Of a stretch of DNA of 32,744 nucleotides, positions 20,435 to 27,611 are shown in pieces (positions within the stretch are counted from its first letter, which is position 1; each line of letters opens with the position of its first letter). Made by a program: the position numbers and the translations under genes. The notes beneath the pieces are model-generated. The model did no database searches. It was not told the origin of the DNA and was given only the letters and a program-made list of their open reading frames with translations. Origin of the DNA: a virus; IMG/VR virus record IMGVR_UViG_3300037468_000505, positions 1 to 32,744 of that record; one strand, given 5' to 3'.

Positions 20435-23400
20435 TGCTTGATCAGTCGTTCGACACATCGGCGAAGGCAAGACTGATCCTGGCTGCGATCTTGCGTGTGA
20501 ACGCAAAGAGGCAGTCGGCAGCTGATCTTGCGAAGAGACGTGCACTGCGTCCTGTGCACGGCATTGCCGATGCGATGCGTTCCGAACTGAAGCGAGCATT
20601 CCTCAAGTCATTCAACAAAGACGAAATCAACGACGAAGCATCTGCTCTCGCTGCTGTAGATCGCAACTACGATGTCTTCAATGGCTTCCTGATTGGTCTT
20701 CTGCATCGCGGAGTCATCGCGTCTGGTCAGGTCCACTCGAAACTCGGCATCCGAACTCTTGGTGGTCCTGGGAGTGGTCCTCAGAAGGGTGATGGGACTT
20801 CGCGACCAGTAGTCATATCGGATAGCTTGGCTGGTCATAAGGGAATGGAGATGGTTAGTGTCAAAGACATCTCCAAGTATGCTACTGAGGATCGACGTAT
20901 CCAACCGAAGTCTGAAGCCAACATCACTGAGCCGACTCAATCGTTGTTGCCACGACTCACCAAAGAATTGCAAGATGGTGCTGCCATCCAAGAACCTCTT
21001 GTGATTGCGTACGATTCGTCTACTGGGAAGATGCTGCTTGCCGATGGGAACACGAGGCTTGCAGCAATCGTCGATGCTGGATTCACCCACGCGCCTGTCA
21101 TCATATCTCGGCAGAGTTTGCATGGATTTGGCAAAAAAGCACCGACTGAGCCACAAAAAGAAGCGGCAGTCAGCAATTGGCTTCTTCCTTCTAAGCTTGG
21201 TCTGAAAACACTCAAGAGAACGTCTCGGATTGCTGCTGATATCCGCACTCTTCTTCCTAGGGATCAGCACTTCTTTGACTCGTCGAATCCTGCGTCCATC
21301 GAGTGGGCGCGCGAGCATGCCGGGAAGCTCATCACTGGCATGAAGGAAGATGCGAAGGCTGCTGTTCGCACGATCATTGCGGATGGCATTGAGCAGGGAC
21401 GATCAGTCAAGGACACGGCCGAACTTCTGAAGGATGCTGTTGGTCTGACCGAGCGCCAAGGCAATTCACTCCTTGATCTTCGAGATCAACTTGAAGAAGA
21501 GGGATTGAGCAAATCCGAAATCCGTGACGAACTTGCTGCTCGCTCCGAAGAGATGACGGATGATCGCGCCGAAGTCATCGCGCGCACCGAGACGATGGCC
21601 GCAGCGAATGAAGGACAACAAGAGCTCTGGGATCAGGCCATCGAGAAAGGGCTGCTCACAGGAGCAGAGATGAAGGAGTGGATCTACACTCCTGACGGCA
21701 ATGCGTGCGACGATTGCGAAGAGCTCGACGGACAGACGGTGCCTGTGGATGAGGAGTTCCCGGACGGAGATCCTCCTCTGCATCCGAACTGTCGGTGCAC
21801 GTTTGGCATCTCGGCATCCGATGAGCGCACGTTGATTGCGCGAAATCTTGGTGGTCCTGGGAGTGGTCCTCAGAAGGGCGACGGCCCGATGGCTGGCGAG
21901 AAGCCAGGACAGCATACTCCTGCGGCGCAGCAACGTGTGATGGCATATCTGTCCAAAGAGACAGGAATGCAGTTCGCAGCGCACGGCTCGGTAGGAAAGG
22001 GAAAGACGTCCAAGAACGACATGGACATCACTGTTCCAGATCCTACAAGAGGCATGACGGAGGAGCAGAAGAACGCGTGGGAAGAGAAACAGAACGAGGA
22101 CTACAATGCCCATCAGCAGGAGCTGATGGACAAGGTTGATCGTGGCGAAATCTCTTACGAGGAAACGTTCACAGGAGATCCTCCCGACCTTCTCGGCAAT
22201 GCCATGGAGAAGATCGGATTCTTGCACGAGAAGGACATGGAATGGGGCGGAATCTATGTGTCCCGTTTCGTGAACAAGAAGACACGGCACACGATCGAGA
22301 TCTGGCAGAAGGGACAGGAAAAGAGCTACTATCTCGAAGCTGCTGAGGATGCTCCCGATGCGATCAGAGTGTGGCTGTTGCGCGAGCCTCGTGTGCTTGG
22401 TGGTCCTGGCTCTGGGAACTTCGGCCACGAGGGTCGTCCTGGTGAAATCGGCGGGAGTGGTGGGAGTGGTGGCAATCCGAATGAAGGCACAGGACTCCCA
22501 TCTGGATCTGTGGAAGACGGATTGAATGTCGAACACCCCGATGTGGCTGCCGAGCTCGAGCGTTACACGATCAACAACGACAGACGCGGGATTGCAGATG
22601 CTCTGGCTCAAGACGACTATCCGGCTTACTCGGATCATCTACAGCTCCTTCTGAAATCTGTGTATGGCGACGAGCCAATCGCTGTGATTCGGAAGGAAGG
22701 ATACACTGGCACGCGTGGGTCCAAGGCGGCGGTCGAGTATAAGTCGGTGACTACCAACCCGTCGTGGTCTGGAACGAAGTTCTTCATCTCTCGCCAGGAT
22801 GTGGTGCTGGCTGGCAACGAGTCCGAGGGAGAGCTGATTGTCAAGTCCATTGCGCTGCGCAAAGCTGAAGGGCGCGTGCTTGGTGGTCCTGGCAGCGGAC
22901 CGCAAGGCGGAAGAAGCAAGTTGGAGAAGGACTATGTCGCATCGCTCAAGCAGAATGGATTGAACGCTCCGGAGACCAAGGCTGCGTTTGATGCTCTTCA
23001 TGCCCACGACATGCGTGGTCAGACGAGCACGATGTACTTCCATGGCACGTCGTCCCAAGCTGCTGATAAGATCCTGAGCGAAGGTCTCATCCCGAAGGGA
23101 AGCAAGGGAGCGGATGAGTGGTTGTTGAAGGAGAGCGGTGAGTCATGGGAAACAGCGCAGATAGACGATCGGGAAGTCGCTGTGTTCATCACGCGGAATT
23201 TCTACACTGCTGAAGAATACGCGGACCACGCAAAGGAGATTAATCCTGGTAGCAAGGCTGTGGTTCTCCGCGTTGATGTTCCGAAATCAGCAGAAAGCAA
23301 TCTTTCCTTCGATGAGTTCTCGGCTGATCCGACTGGCGCTGATGTCTACTACAAAGGCAAGATCCCCAGGGAATGGATCAGTGTTGTCAGCAAGGTTGAG

Positions 23401-24330
23401 AAGGTCAAATCACTCGCAGATGGGAGCGATCCGTTCTTCTTCGTGATCCTTACGGATGAGAGTGAGCCGCGCGATGCGGGAGGACCGGGGTCTGGGAACT
23501 TCGATCATGAGGGAAGACCAGGAGAGGTCGGAGGAGCTGGTGCGAGTGGCGGATGGAGCGGACCGAAGACTGATCAAGACAAAGAGCGCATCACGAAGCT
23601 CGGTGTGCCACCAGCATGGACGGATGTTCGGTTGAATCCTGATCCGAGTGGAGATCTGCAAGCGACGGGCGTCGATTCGAAGGGACGCAAGCAGTATCTC
23701 TATTCGGCTGAGCATTCAGAGCGTGCATCTGCCGAAAAGTTCGAGCGACTGAAGGAGTTCAACAAGGAAGTCGGACAGATCCAAGAGAAGATCCAAGCTG
23801 ATCTGGACAATCCGAATTTGAGCCAGAAGGATGCCGAGTCGGCTCGTGCGCTCTATCTGATCTCGAAGACAGGATTCCGAGTTGGATCCGAAGAAAGCAG
23901 CGTGTATGGCGCGACGACGTTGCGTGCTGAGCATGTGAAGATCGATGGAGAGAAGGTCGCATTCAGTTTTGTCGGCAAGCACAATGTTCCGATCACCAAG
24001 GAGATCGAGGACAAGCAACTCGCGACGATCTTGAAGCCACGCGTGGATGCTGGTGGTCGGCTGTTCCAGACCACTGATACGGATGTGCGCGACTACCTAC
24101 ATGCGCGCGATGGGGACTTCAAGGTCAAGGACTTCAGAACGTGGCAGGGCACTGCGCGTGCGATGCAGGAAGTGAAATCGCTGAAGGCTCCGAAGACGGA
24201 TCGCGAATTCAAGATCGCGCGCATGACAGTGGCACGTGCAGTCGCTGCGCATCTCGGCAACACGCCGAAGGTCGCGCTCGACAGCTACATCAGTCCGACG
24301 GTATTCTCGAAGTGGAAGTCGAGACTGTAG
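20434..24330 (+). CDS. Giant modular MuF head protein with ParB-like, nucleotidyltransferase, ART and topoisomerase IB modules
   Basis: This 1298-residue protein reads as follows. Residues 1-109 are helical. A short linker sits at 110-121. Residues ~122-235 form a ParB/sulfiredoxin-like domain (LLADGNTRLAAI; Asp204-Arg208). Residues ~285-470 are the MuF domain (CDDC 425-428, HPNCRC 450-455). After a linker at 473-484, ~485-655 is a Pol-beta-type nucleotidyltransferase (GSVGKGKTSKNDMDI; Gly518, Asp529, Asp531). After a long linker (656-680), 681-816 is ART-like (Arg753, SVTT 771-774, Glu798-Glu800). After a linker at 817, ~827-1015 is an H-Y-E type ART (FHGTS His870, FYTAEEYA). After a long linker (1016-1040), ~1041-1298 is a topoisomerase IB (FRVGSEE Arg1149, GKH Lys1182, DFRTW Arg1235, SYISP Tyr1285). 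MuF proteins sit in phage heads and some carry toxin domains; this one carries five extra modules. Confidence 0.88.
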   Translation: MLDQSFDTSAKARLILAAILRVNAKRQSAADLAKRRALRPVHGIADAMRSELKRAFLKSFNKDEINDEASALAAVDRNYDVFNGFLIGLLHRGVIASGQVHSKLGIRTLGGPGSGPQKGDGTSRPVVISDSLAGHKGMEMVSVKDISKYATEDRRIQPKSEANITEPTQSLLPRLTKELQDGAAIQEPLVIAYDSSTGKMLLADGNTRLAAIVDAGFTHAPVIISRQSLHGFGKKAPTEPQKEAAVSNWLLPSKLGLKTLKRTSRIAADIRTLLPRDQHFFDSSNPASIEWAREHAGKLITGMKEDAKAAVRTIIADGIEQGRSVKDTAELLKDAVGLTERQGNSLLDLRDQLEEEGLSKSEIRDELAARSEEMTDDRAEVIARTETMAAANEGQQELWDQAIEKGLLTGAEMKEWIYTPDGNACDDCEELDGQTVPVDEEFPDGDPPLHPNCRCTFGISASDERTLIARNLGGPGSGPQKGDGPMAGEKPGQHTPAAQQRVMAYLSKETGMQFAAHGSVGKGKTSKNDMDITVPDPTRGMTEEQKNAWEEKQNEDYNAHQQELMDKVDRGEISYEETFTGDPPDLLGNAMEKIGFLHEKDMEWGGIYVSRFVNKKTRHTIEIWQKGQEKSYYLEAAEDAPDAIRVWLLREPRVLGGPGSGNFGHEGRPGEIGGSGGSGGNPNEGTGLPSGSVEDGLNVEHPDVAAELERYTINNDRRGIADALAQDDYPAYSDHLQLLLKSVYGDEPIAVIRKEGYTGTRGSKAAVEYKSVTTNPSWSGTKFFISRQDVVLAGNESEGELIVKSIALRKAEGRVLGGPGSGPQGGRSKLEKDYVASLKQNGLNAPETKAAFDALHAHDMRGQTSTMYFHGTSSQAADKILSEGLIPKGSKGADEWLLKESGESWETAQIDDREVAVFITRNFYTAEEYADHAKEINPGSKAVVLRVDVPKSAESNLSFDEFSADPTGADVYYKGKIPREWISVVSKVEKVKSLADGSDPFFFVILTDESEPRDAGGPGSGNFDHEGRPGEVGGAGASGGWSGPKTDQDKERITKLGVPPAWTDVRLNPDPSGDLQATGVDSKGRKQYLYSAEHSERASAEKFERLKEFNKEVGQIQEKIQADLDNPNLSQKDAESARALYLISKTGFRVGSEESSVYGATTLRAEHVKIDGEKVAFSFVGKHNVPITKEIEDKQLATILKPRVDAGGRLFQTTDTDVRDYLHARDGDFKVKDFRTWQGTARAMQEVKSLKAPKTDREFKIARMTVARAVAAHLGNTPKVALDSYISPTVFSKWKSRL

Positions 24331-24331
24331 A

Positions 24332-25759
24332 ATGACTGATCAGGAACTCATGGACGAGCTCTTCGAGACCGTGCACTTCACGGGAGACGTGAAGTCGTGG
24401 CACGACATGATCGAAGAGACGGAAGCCAGCGACGATGAGCCTGAGTTCCGTGCTGCGGGCGGTCCTGGGAGTGGTCCTCAGAAGGGCGATGGCAGTTCGA
24501 AGATTCCTGGCACGAAATACACCAAGAATCAGCTGCTCGATTCTGCTGAGAAGGCTGGATTGTCGCTGTATGGTCCTCGCAACGAGGACTTCGAAGAGGG
24601 CGGATCTGGTCTGATCTTTGATCGTGAAGAGACCACCGTTGAATTGATCAACATCGATAGTCTCGAACCAGAAGATACGAGTCCAGACGATACTGAGGGA
24701 GGAGTCACTTCCTCTTTGGCAGACGACTTCGAGTATCAGTTCTTTCCGTCCACCGACGAAGGAAGGGATGTTTCTACAGAATCAATTCGTGGGCTGACAC
24801 CGGACGCCGATGGCAAGATCTATCTGTACACTGCCAATTACGGTGTTCGCATCATCGACACGAAGAACTCTTCTAAGGAAATTCGCACTCTTGGTGGTCC
24901 TGGCTCTGGGAACTTCGGCCACGAGGGAAGACCAGGAGAGGTCGGTGGTGCTGGGTCGACTCCTGGTGGTGTCAGCAAAGAACGTGTCCGTGTTGACCAC
25001 GCGATGAACAAAGCCATTACGAAGTTGGGACTCGGAAATCCCAAGTGGCCATCGAAGGCAACGTATGGGCAGCGCGGTGCGATGAAGGCCAGCATGGTCG
25101 CGAAGCTCGGACCTCAGATGGCGAAGTCATCTGATCTCATCATCAGGGAAGAAGAGTCTGCCGAAAAAGCTGGCGCTCGCGTTGTGCAAGAGAATCTCGA
25201 TTCTTGGGCAGGATCATCGAACAACGTGACGATGCAGACGGCGATTCGTGATGAGTTTGATGTGGAAGGCGCGAGAATGGATCATCTCGGCCACTCATAC
25301 ACTCCGGTTGATCCGAAAGAATTGGCGCAAGGTCGCGCATACTCTCGCATCGAGTACGAAAACACGCAGAAGTTCTTGAGGGATAACAAGATCGAATACG
25401 TGTCAGTGTATCGTGGGCAAGGAGCGACGGCGTTTCCTGGGCACTACGACGGACCCGCGACGATCATGATGCAACCAGCGAACTCATGGTCCACGAGTCT
25501 GACTGTTGCGTCGAAATTTGGTGGTGGGAAGATCATCATGGCAGCACGAGTGCCAGCATCGCGCGTGCTCAGCACTGCAGCGTCTGGTCGTGGCTGTTTG
25601 AACGAGTCCGAAGTCATCATCTTTGGTGGCAAGATGACGGTGCATGCTGTGTCAAGATCCATCGGTGATTGGAAGAAGCGGATCGTCGGTGTGCAGCGTG
25701 GATCGCGGAAACCAAGAACCAAGAAGTCAACATTGACTTCGATGCCGAATGCTGTCTGA
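24332..25759 (+). CDS. ADP-ribosyltransferase effector with two GGPGSG linkers
   Basis: I use ATG 24332, one base after the MuF stop, not the upstream frame overlapping the topoisomerase module. Of 475 residues, 1-42 are acidic. A short linker is at 43-54. Residues 55-187 are an unrecognised acidic module. A long linker starts at 188. The C-terminal domain (about 210-475) has all three R-S-E ART motifs: VSVYRGQG (Arg361), SWSTSLT (Ser387-Thr388-Ser389) and NESEVII (Glu425-Ser426-Glu427). The ESE pair fits arginine-specific mono-ADP-ribosyltransferases. T4 Alt is a known head-packaged ART injected with DNA, and a similar role is plausible. It is encoded between MuF and prohead protease genes. 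Target is unknown. Confidence 0.85.
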   Translation: MTDQELMDELFETVHFTGDVKSWHDMIEETEASDDEPEFRAAGGPGSGPQKGDGSSKIPGTKYTKNQLLDSAEKAGLSLYGPRNEDFEEGGSGLIFDREETTVELINIDSLEPEDTSPDDTEGGVTSSLADDFEYQFFPSTDEGRDVSTESIRGLTPDADGKIYLYTANYGVRIIDTKNSSKEIRTLGGPGSGNFGHEGRPGEVGGAGSTPGGVSKERVRVDHAMNKAITKLGLGNPKWPSKATYGQRGAMKASMVAKLGPQMAKSSDLIIREEESAEKAGARVVQENLDSWAGSSNNVTMQTAIRDEFDVEGARMDHLGHSYTPVDPKELAQGRAYSRIEYENTQKFLRDNKIEYVSVYRGQGATAFPGHYDGPATIMMQPANSWSTSLTVASKFGGGKIIMAARVPASRVLSTAASGRGCLNESEVIIFGGKMTVHAVSRSIGDWKKRIVGVQRGSRKPRTKKSTLTSMPNAV

Positions 25760-25944
25760 TGGCGAAAACCATTCCTGATCTTCGTGATCCGTATGAAGGC
25801 GAGATCCCGGACGGCATTCCGGTGATCGATATCGACGCCGACATCGAGGATGCTGATTGGCCGAAGCGCACGAACGATGTGTTCTTCGACAAGTCGCATC
25901 CGAAGGCTGCAAAGCCGGACAAGAAATCTGGAGGCAAGAAATGA
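25759..25944 (+). CDS. Small acidic protein, unknown
   Basis: This 61-residue protein starts at ATG 25759 in a TGATG overlap with the ART stop. The N-terminal two-thirds are acidic (DLRDPYEGEIPDGIPVIDID, ADIEDADWPKR) and the tail is Lys-rich (KAAKPDKKSGGKK). The IPDGIP motif echoes the small protein at 19187. Function is unknown; it may be a head accessory. Confidence 0.68.
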   Translation: MAKTIPDLRDPYEGEIPDGIPVIDIDADIEDADWPKRTNDVFFDKSHPKAAKPDKKSGGKK

Positions 25945-27611
25945 ATGGAGAGTTGCGCACTCTGGCTGTCTTTCTCGAGCCAGAGCAACTTCGCACGTGC
26001 GATCATCTCGGCCACGAGCATCTCGTGGTGCCTGTGGTCGCACTGATGGAAGGCGTGATTCAGGCAGTCAATGCCAGCACTCCGGAATTCGTGTCGGCAG
26101 CGGAGCTGTCTATTGCACCTCAGGGATGGAACGGAAGACCTGTGCTTCCTCTTCATCCTGCTCGTGGTTCGTATCGTGTGTCGGCAAACGATCCCGAAAT
26201 CGTGGCGTCGCATCGCTTCGGCACTGTGTTCAACACTCGCATCGAAGGCAAGAAACTGAAGATGGATGCGTGGCTGGACAAGGTCCGTGCTGCCGAGCTC
26301 GGTGGCGATGCGCAGAAGGTCATCGAGAGACTCGAAGCAGGGAAGCCAGTGGAGGTCTCTGTTGGTGCGTTCGTGACTGCGGAAGAGAAGAGTGGATCGT
26401 TCAACGGGAAGTCATACAGTGCTGTGTGGCACGCTATCGTTCCGGACCATCTCGCGATGCTTCCTGAAGGCACTCGTGGTGCGTGCTCCAATGAGATGGG
26501 ATGTGGTGCTCCGAGGACAGCGGAAGATCTCGTGACTGCTGGTGGTCCTGGGAGTGGTCCTCAGTCTGGTGGTGGATCAAGTGCGGACGATGCCAAGAGC
26601 TTTGAGAACAATACGTTGCCATTGCGCAGCAAGGCAAAGTTTGGAGATCAGGTGGTGGCTTTGGTAGATGGCAAAGTCATCCAAGGCAACATCGCTCGTC
26701 CTGGAACGAAACCGGGAACATACGGGATCAAGCAGAAGGATGGCACTGTGGTTGATGTGCCAAAGTCCGATTTGAGGATGCCGAAAGGTGGATTCAAAGC
26801 TCGTGAACTCGAAGGTGCGGAAGATCTCGTGACTGCTGGTGGTCCTGGCAGCGGACCGCAGGCAGGCGGTGGAGTGAAAACACGCGAAGCTGCCCTTGCT
26901 CGTGCAGAAAAGCACTCTGACGCGGTGTCTGCTCATCGCAAGGCTTCTGAACTTCTCGAACGTGCAGAGAAAGCCGAGAAAGGAATTGGTCCAAGATCCA
27001 GCATTGATGCTGTCAAGGCAAGTGCCGCTCGTGCTAGCGCAAAAGCGAAAGAGATGAGCAAAGATCTTGGAGTGACAGATCTAAAGGGGAATGACAAGGA
27101 TCTTCACTCAACTCTCGCTTCGCACCATTTGGCTCGTGAACGGCACTATCGCACTATTTCGAACAAGATGCCAGTTGTTGCTGAAGTAAGGGATGCTGGT
27201 GGTCCTGGGTCTGGTCCTCAGTCTGGCGGCAGTCGTGGTCTCGCGATTCCTCGCCTCGGTGGCCTGACGACGAAGTTCGAGAACGCAACGGATGACATGA
27301 AGGTCAAGATCGCCGACAAGATCGGTGTGTCGCTCGGCTCGGTGTATCGCGAAGGTGGTGATTTTCAATCTGCTGCGTCTGCTGTTCTCGGCAAGGAAAC
27401 AGTGGACAAGATCGTCGGGAACGTCGTCGCGAAGGCGAAGTCGGAATTCAAGAACCAGCCCAACATGCTGCGAAGTCGGATGCATGCGGCTGAGTCAGTT
27501 GTTGGCAAGATGATGGGCAGCGGCAATGCGAAAGGCATGGCAGTGACGATGCTCATCGCTCACACGTATCGCGAGACGGCGTCGCGTTATGCGAAGAAGG
27601 GAGGGAAATAG
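25941..27611 (+). CDS. Prohead protease (DUF2213-like) with three linker-joined C-terminal modules
   Basis: ATG 25941 follows GGAGG and overlaps the preceding stop. Residues 1-195 form the protease: LSIAPQGWNGRPVLPLHP, FGTVFNTRIEG, then EVSVGAF (Ser140, probable nucleophile) and IVPDHLAMLPEGTRGAC (His170). These are the core of DUF2213/prohead maturation proteases. Short linkers at residues 201, 300 and 420 precede three modules. The first (213-299) is a small beta-rich, KOW/SH3-like domain (KFGDQVVALVDGKVIQGNIA). The second (312-419) is a helical Ala/Lys-rich domain. The third (432-556) is helical with no recognised motif. The next gene encodes the scaffold whose C-terminus is often fused to this protease, so protease and scaffold appear split here. 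Confidence 0.85.
   Translation: MNGELRTLAVFLEPEQLRTCDHLGHEHLVVPVVALMEGVIQAVNASTPEFVSAAELSIAPQGWNGRPVLPLHPARGSYRVSANDPEIVASHRFGTVFNTRIEGKKLKMDAWLDKVRAAELGGDAQKVIERLEAGKPVEVSVGAFVTAEEKSGSFNGKSYSAVWHAIVPDHLAMLPEGTRGACSNEMGCGAPRTAEDLVTAGGPGSGPQSGGGSSADDAKSFENNTLPLRSKAKFGDQVVALVDGKVIQGNIARPGTKPGTYGIKQKDGTVVDVPKSDLRMPKGGFKARELEGAEDLVTAGGPGSGPQAGGGVKTREAALARAEKHSDAVSAHRKASELLERAEKAEKGIGPRSSIDAVKASAARASAKAKEMSKDLGVTDLKGNDKDLHSTLASHHLARERHYRTISNKMPVVAEVRDAGGPGSGPQSGGSRGLAIPRLGGLTTKFENATDDMKVKIADKIGVSLGSVYREGGDFQSAASAVLGKETVDKIVGNVVAKAKSEFKNQPNMLRSRMHAAESVVGKMMGSGNAKGMAVTMLIAHTYRETASRYAKKGGK
26520..26848 (+). repeat. 32-bp exact direct repeats flanking a module
   Basis: Bases 26520-26551 and 26817-26848 are identical, each encoding AEDLVTAGGPG. 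They bracket the KOW-like module of the prohead protease gene, with a period of 297 bp (99 codons, in frame). This is the layout left by insertion or duplication of a cassette at a linker. Confidence 0.85.

Larger units (their letters stand above)
19472..27233 (+). repeat. Family of eleven glycine-rich module linkers across four genes
   Basis: Long copies (GGPGSGNFGHEGRPGEVGG type) begin at 19472, 22399, 23479 and 24893. Short copies (GGPGSGPQ followed by KGDG, SGGG, AGGG or GG) begin at 20761, 21850, 22882, 24458, 26541, 26838 and 27198. Each lies between recognisable domains and most are preceded by R-x-L or R-x-A. Short copies fall into DNA subfamilies: one at 20761, 21850, 24458 and 26541; another at 22882 and 26838. 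This indicates copying of DNA, not only protein-level constraint. Confidence 0.9.

Noticed and set aside
24236-24331. Upstream extension of the ART gene to 24236
   Set aside because: It overlaps the catalytic end of the topoisomerase module, is Arg/Ser-rich, and ATG 24332 directly follows the MuF stop.
19472-27233. Regular repeats as a CRISPR array
   Set aside because: Copies are irregularly spaced by hundreds of bases, coding, in frame and between protein domains.
19472-27233. LGG before linkers as a ubiquitin-like conjugation tail
   Set aside because: The preceding domains are not ubiquitin-like and no E1/E2-type enzyme is encoded here; a processing or hinge role is simpler.
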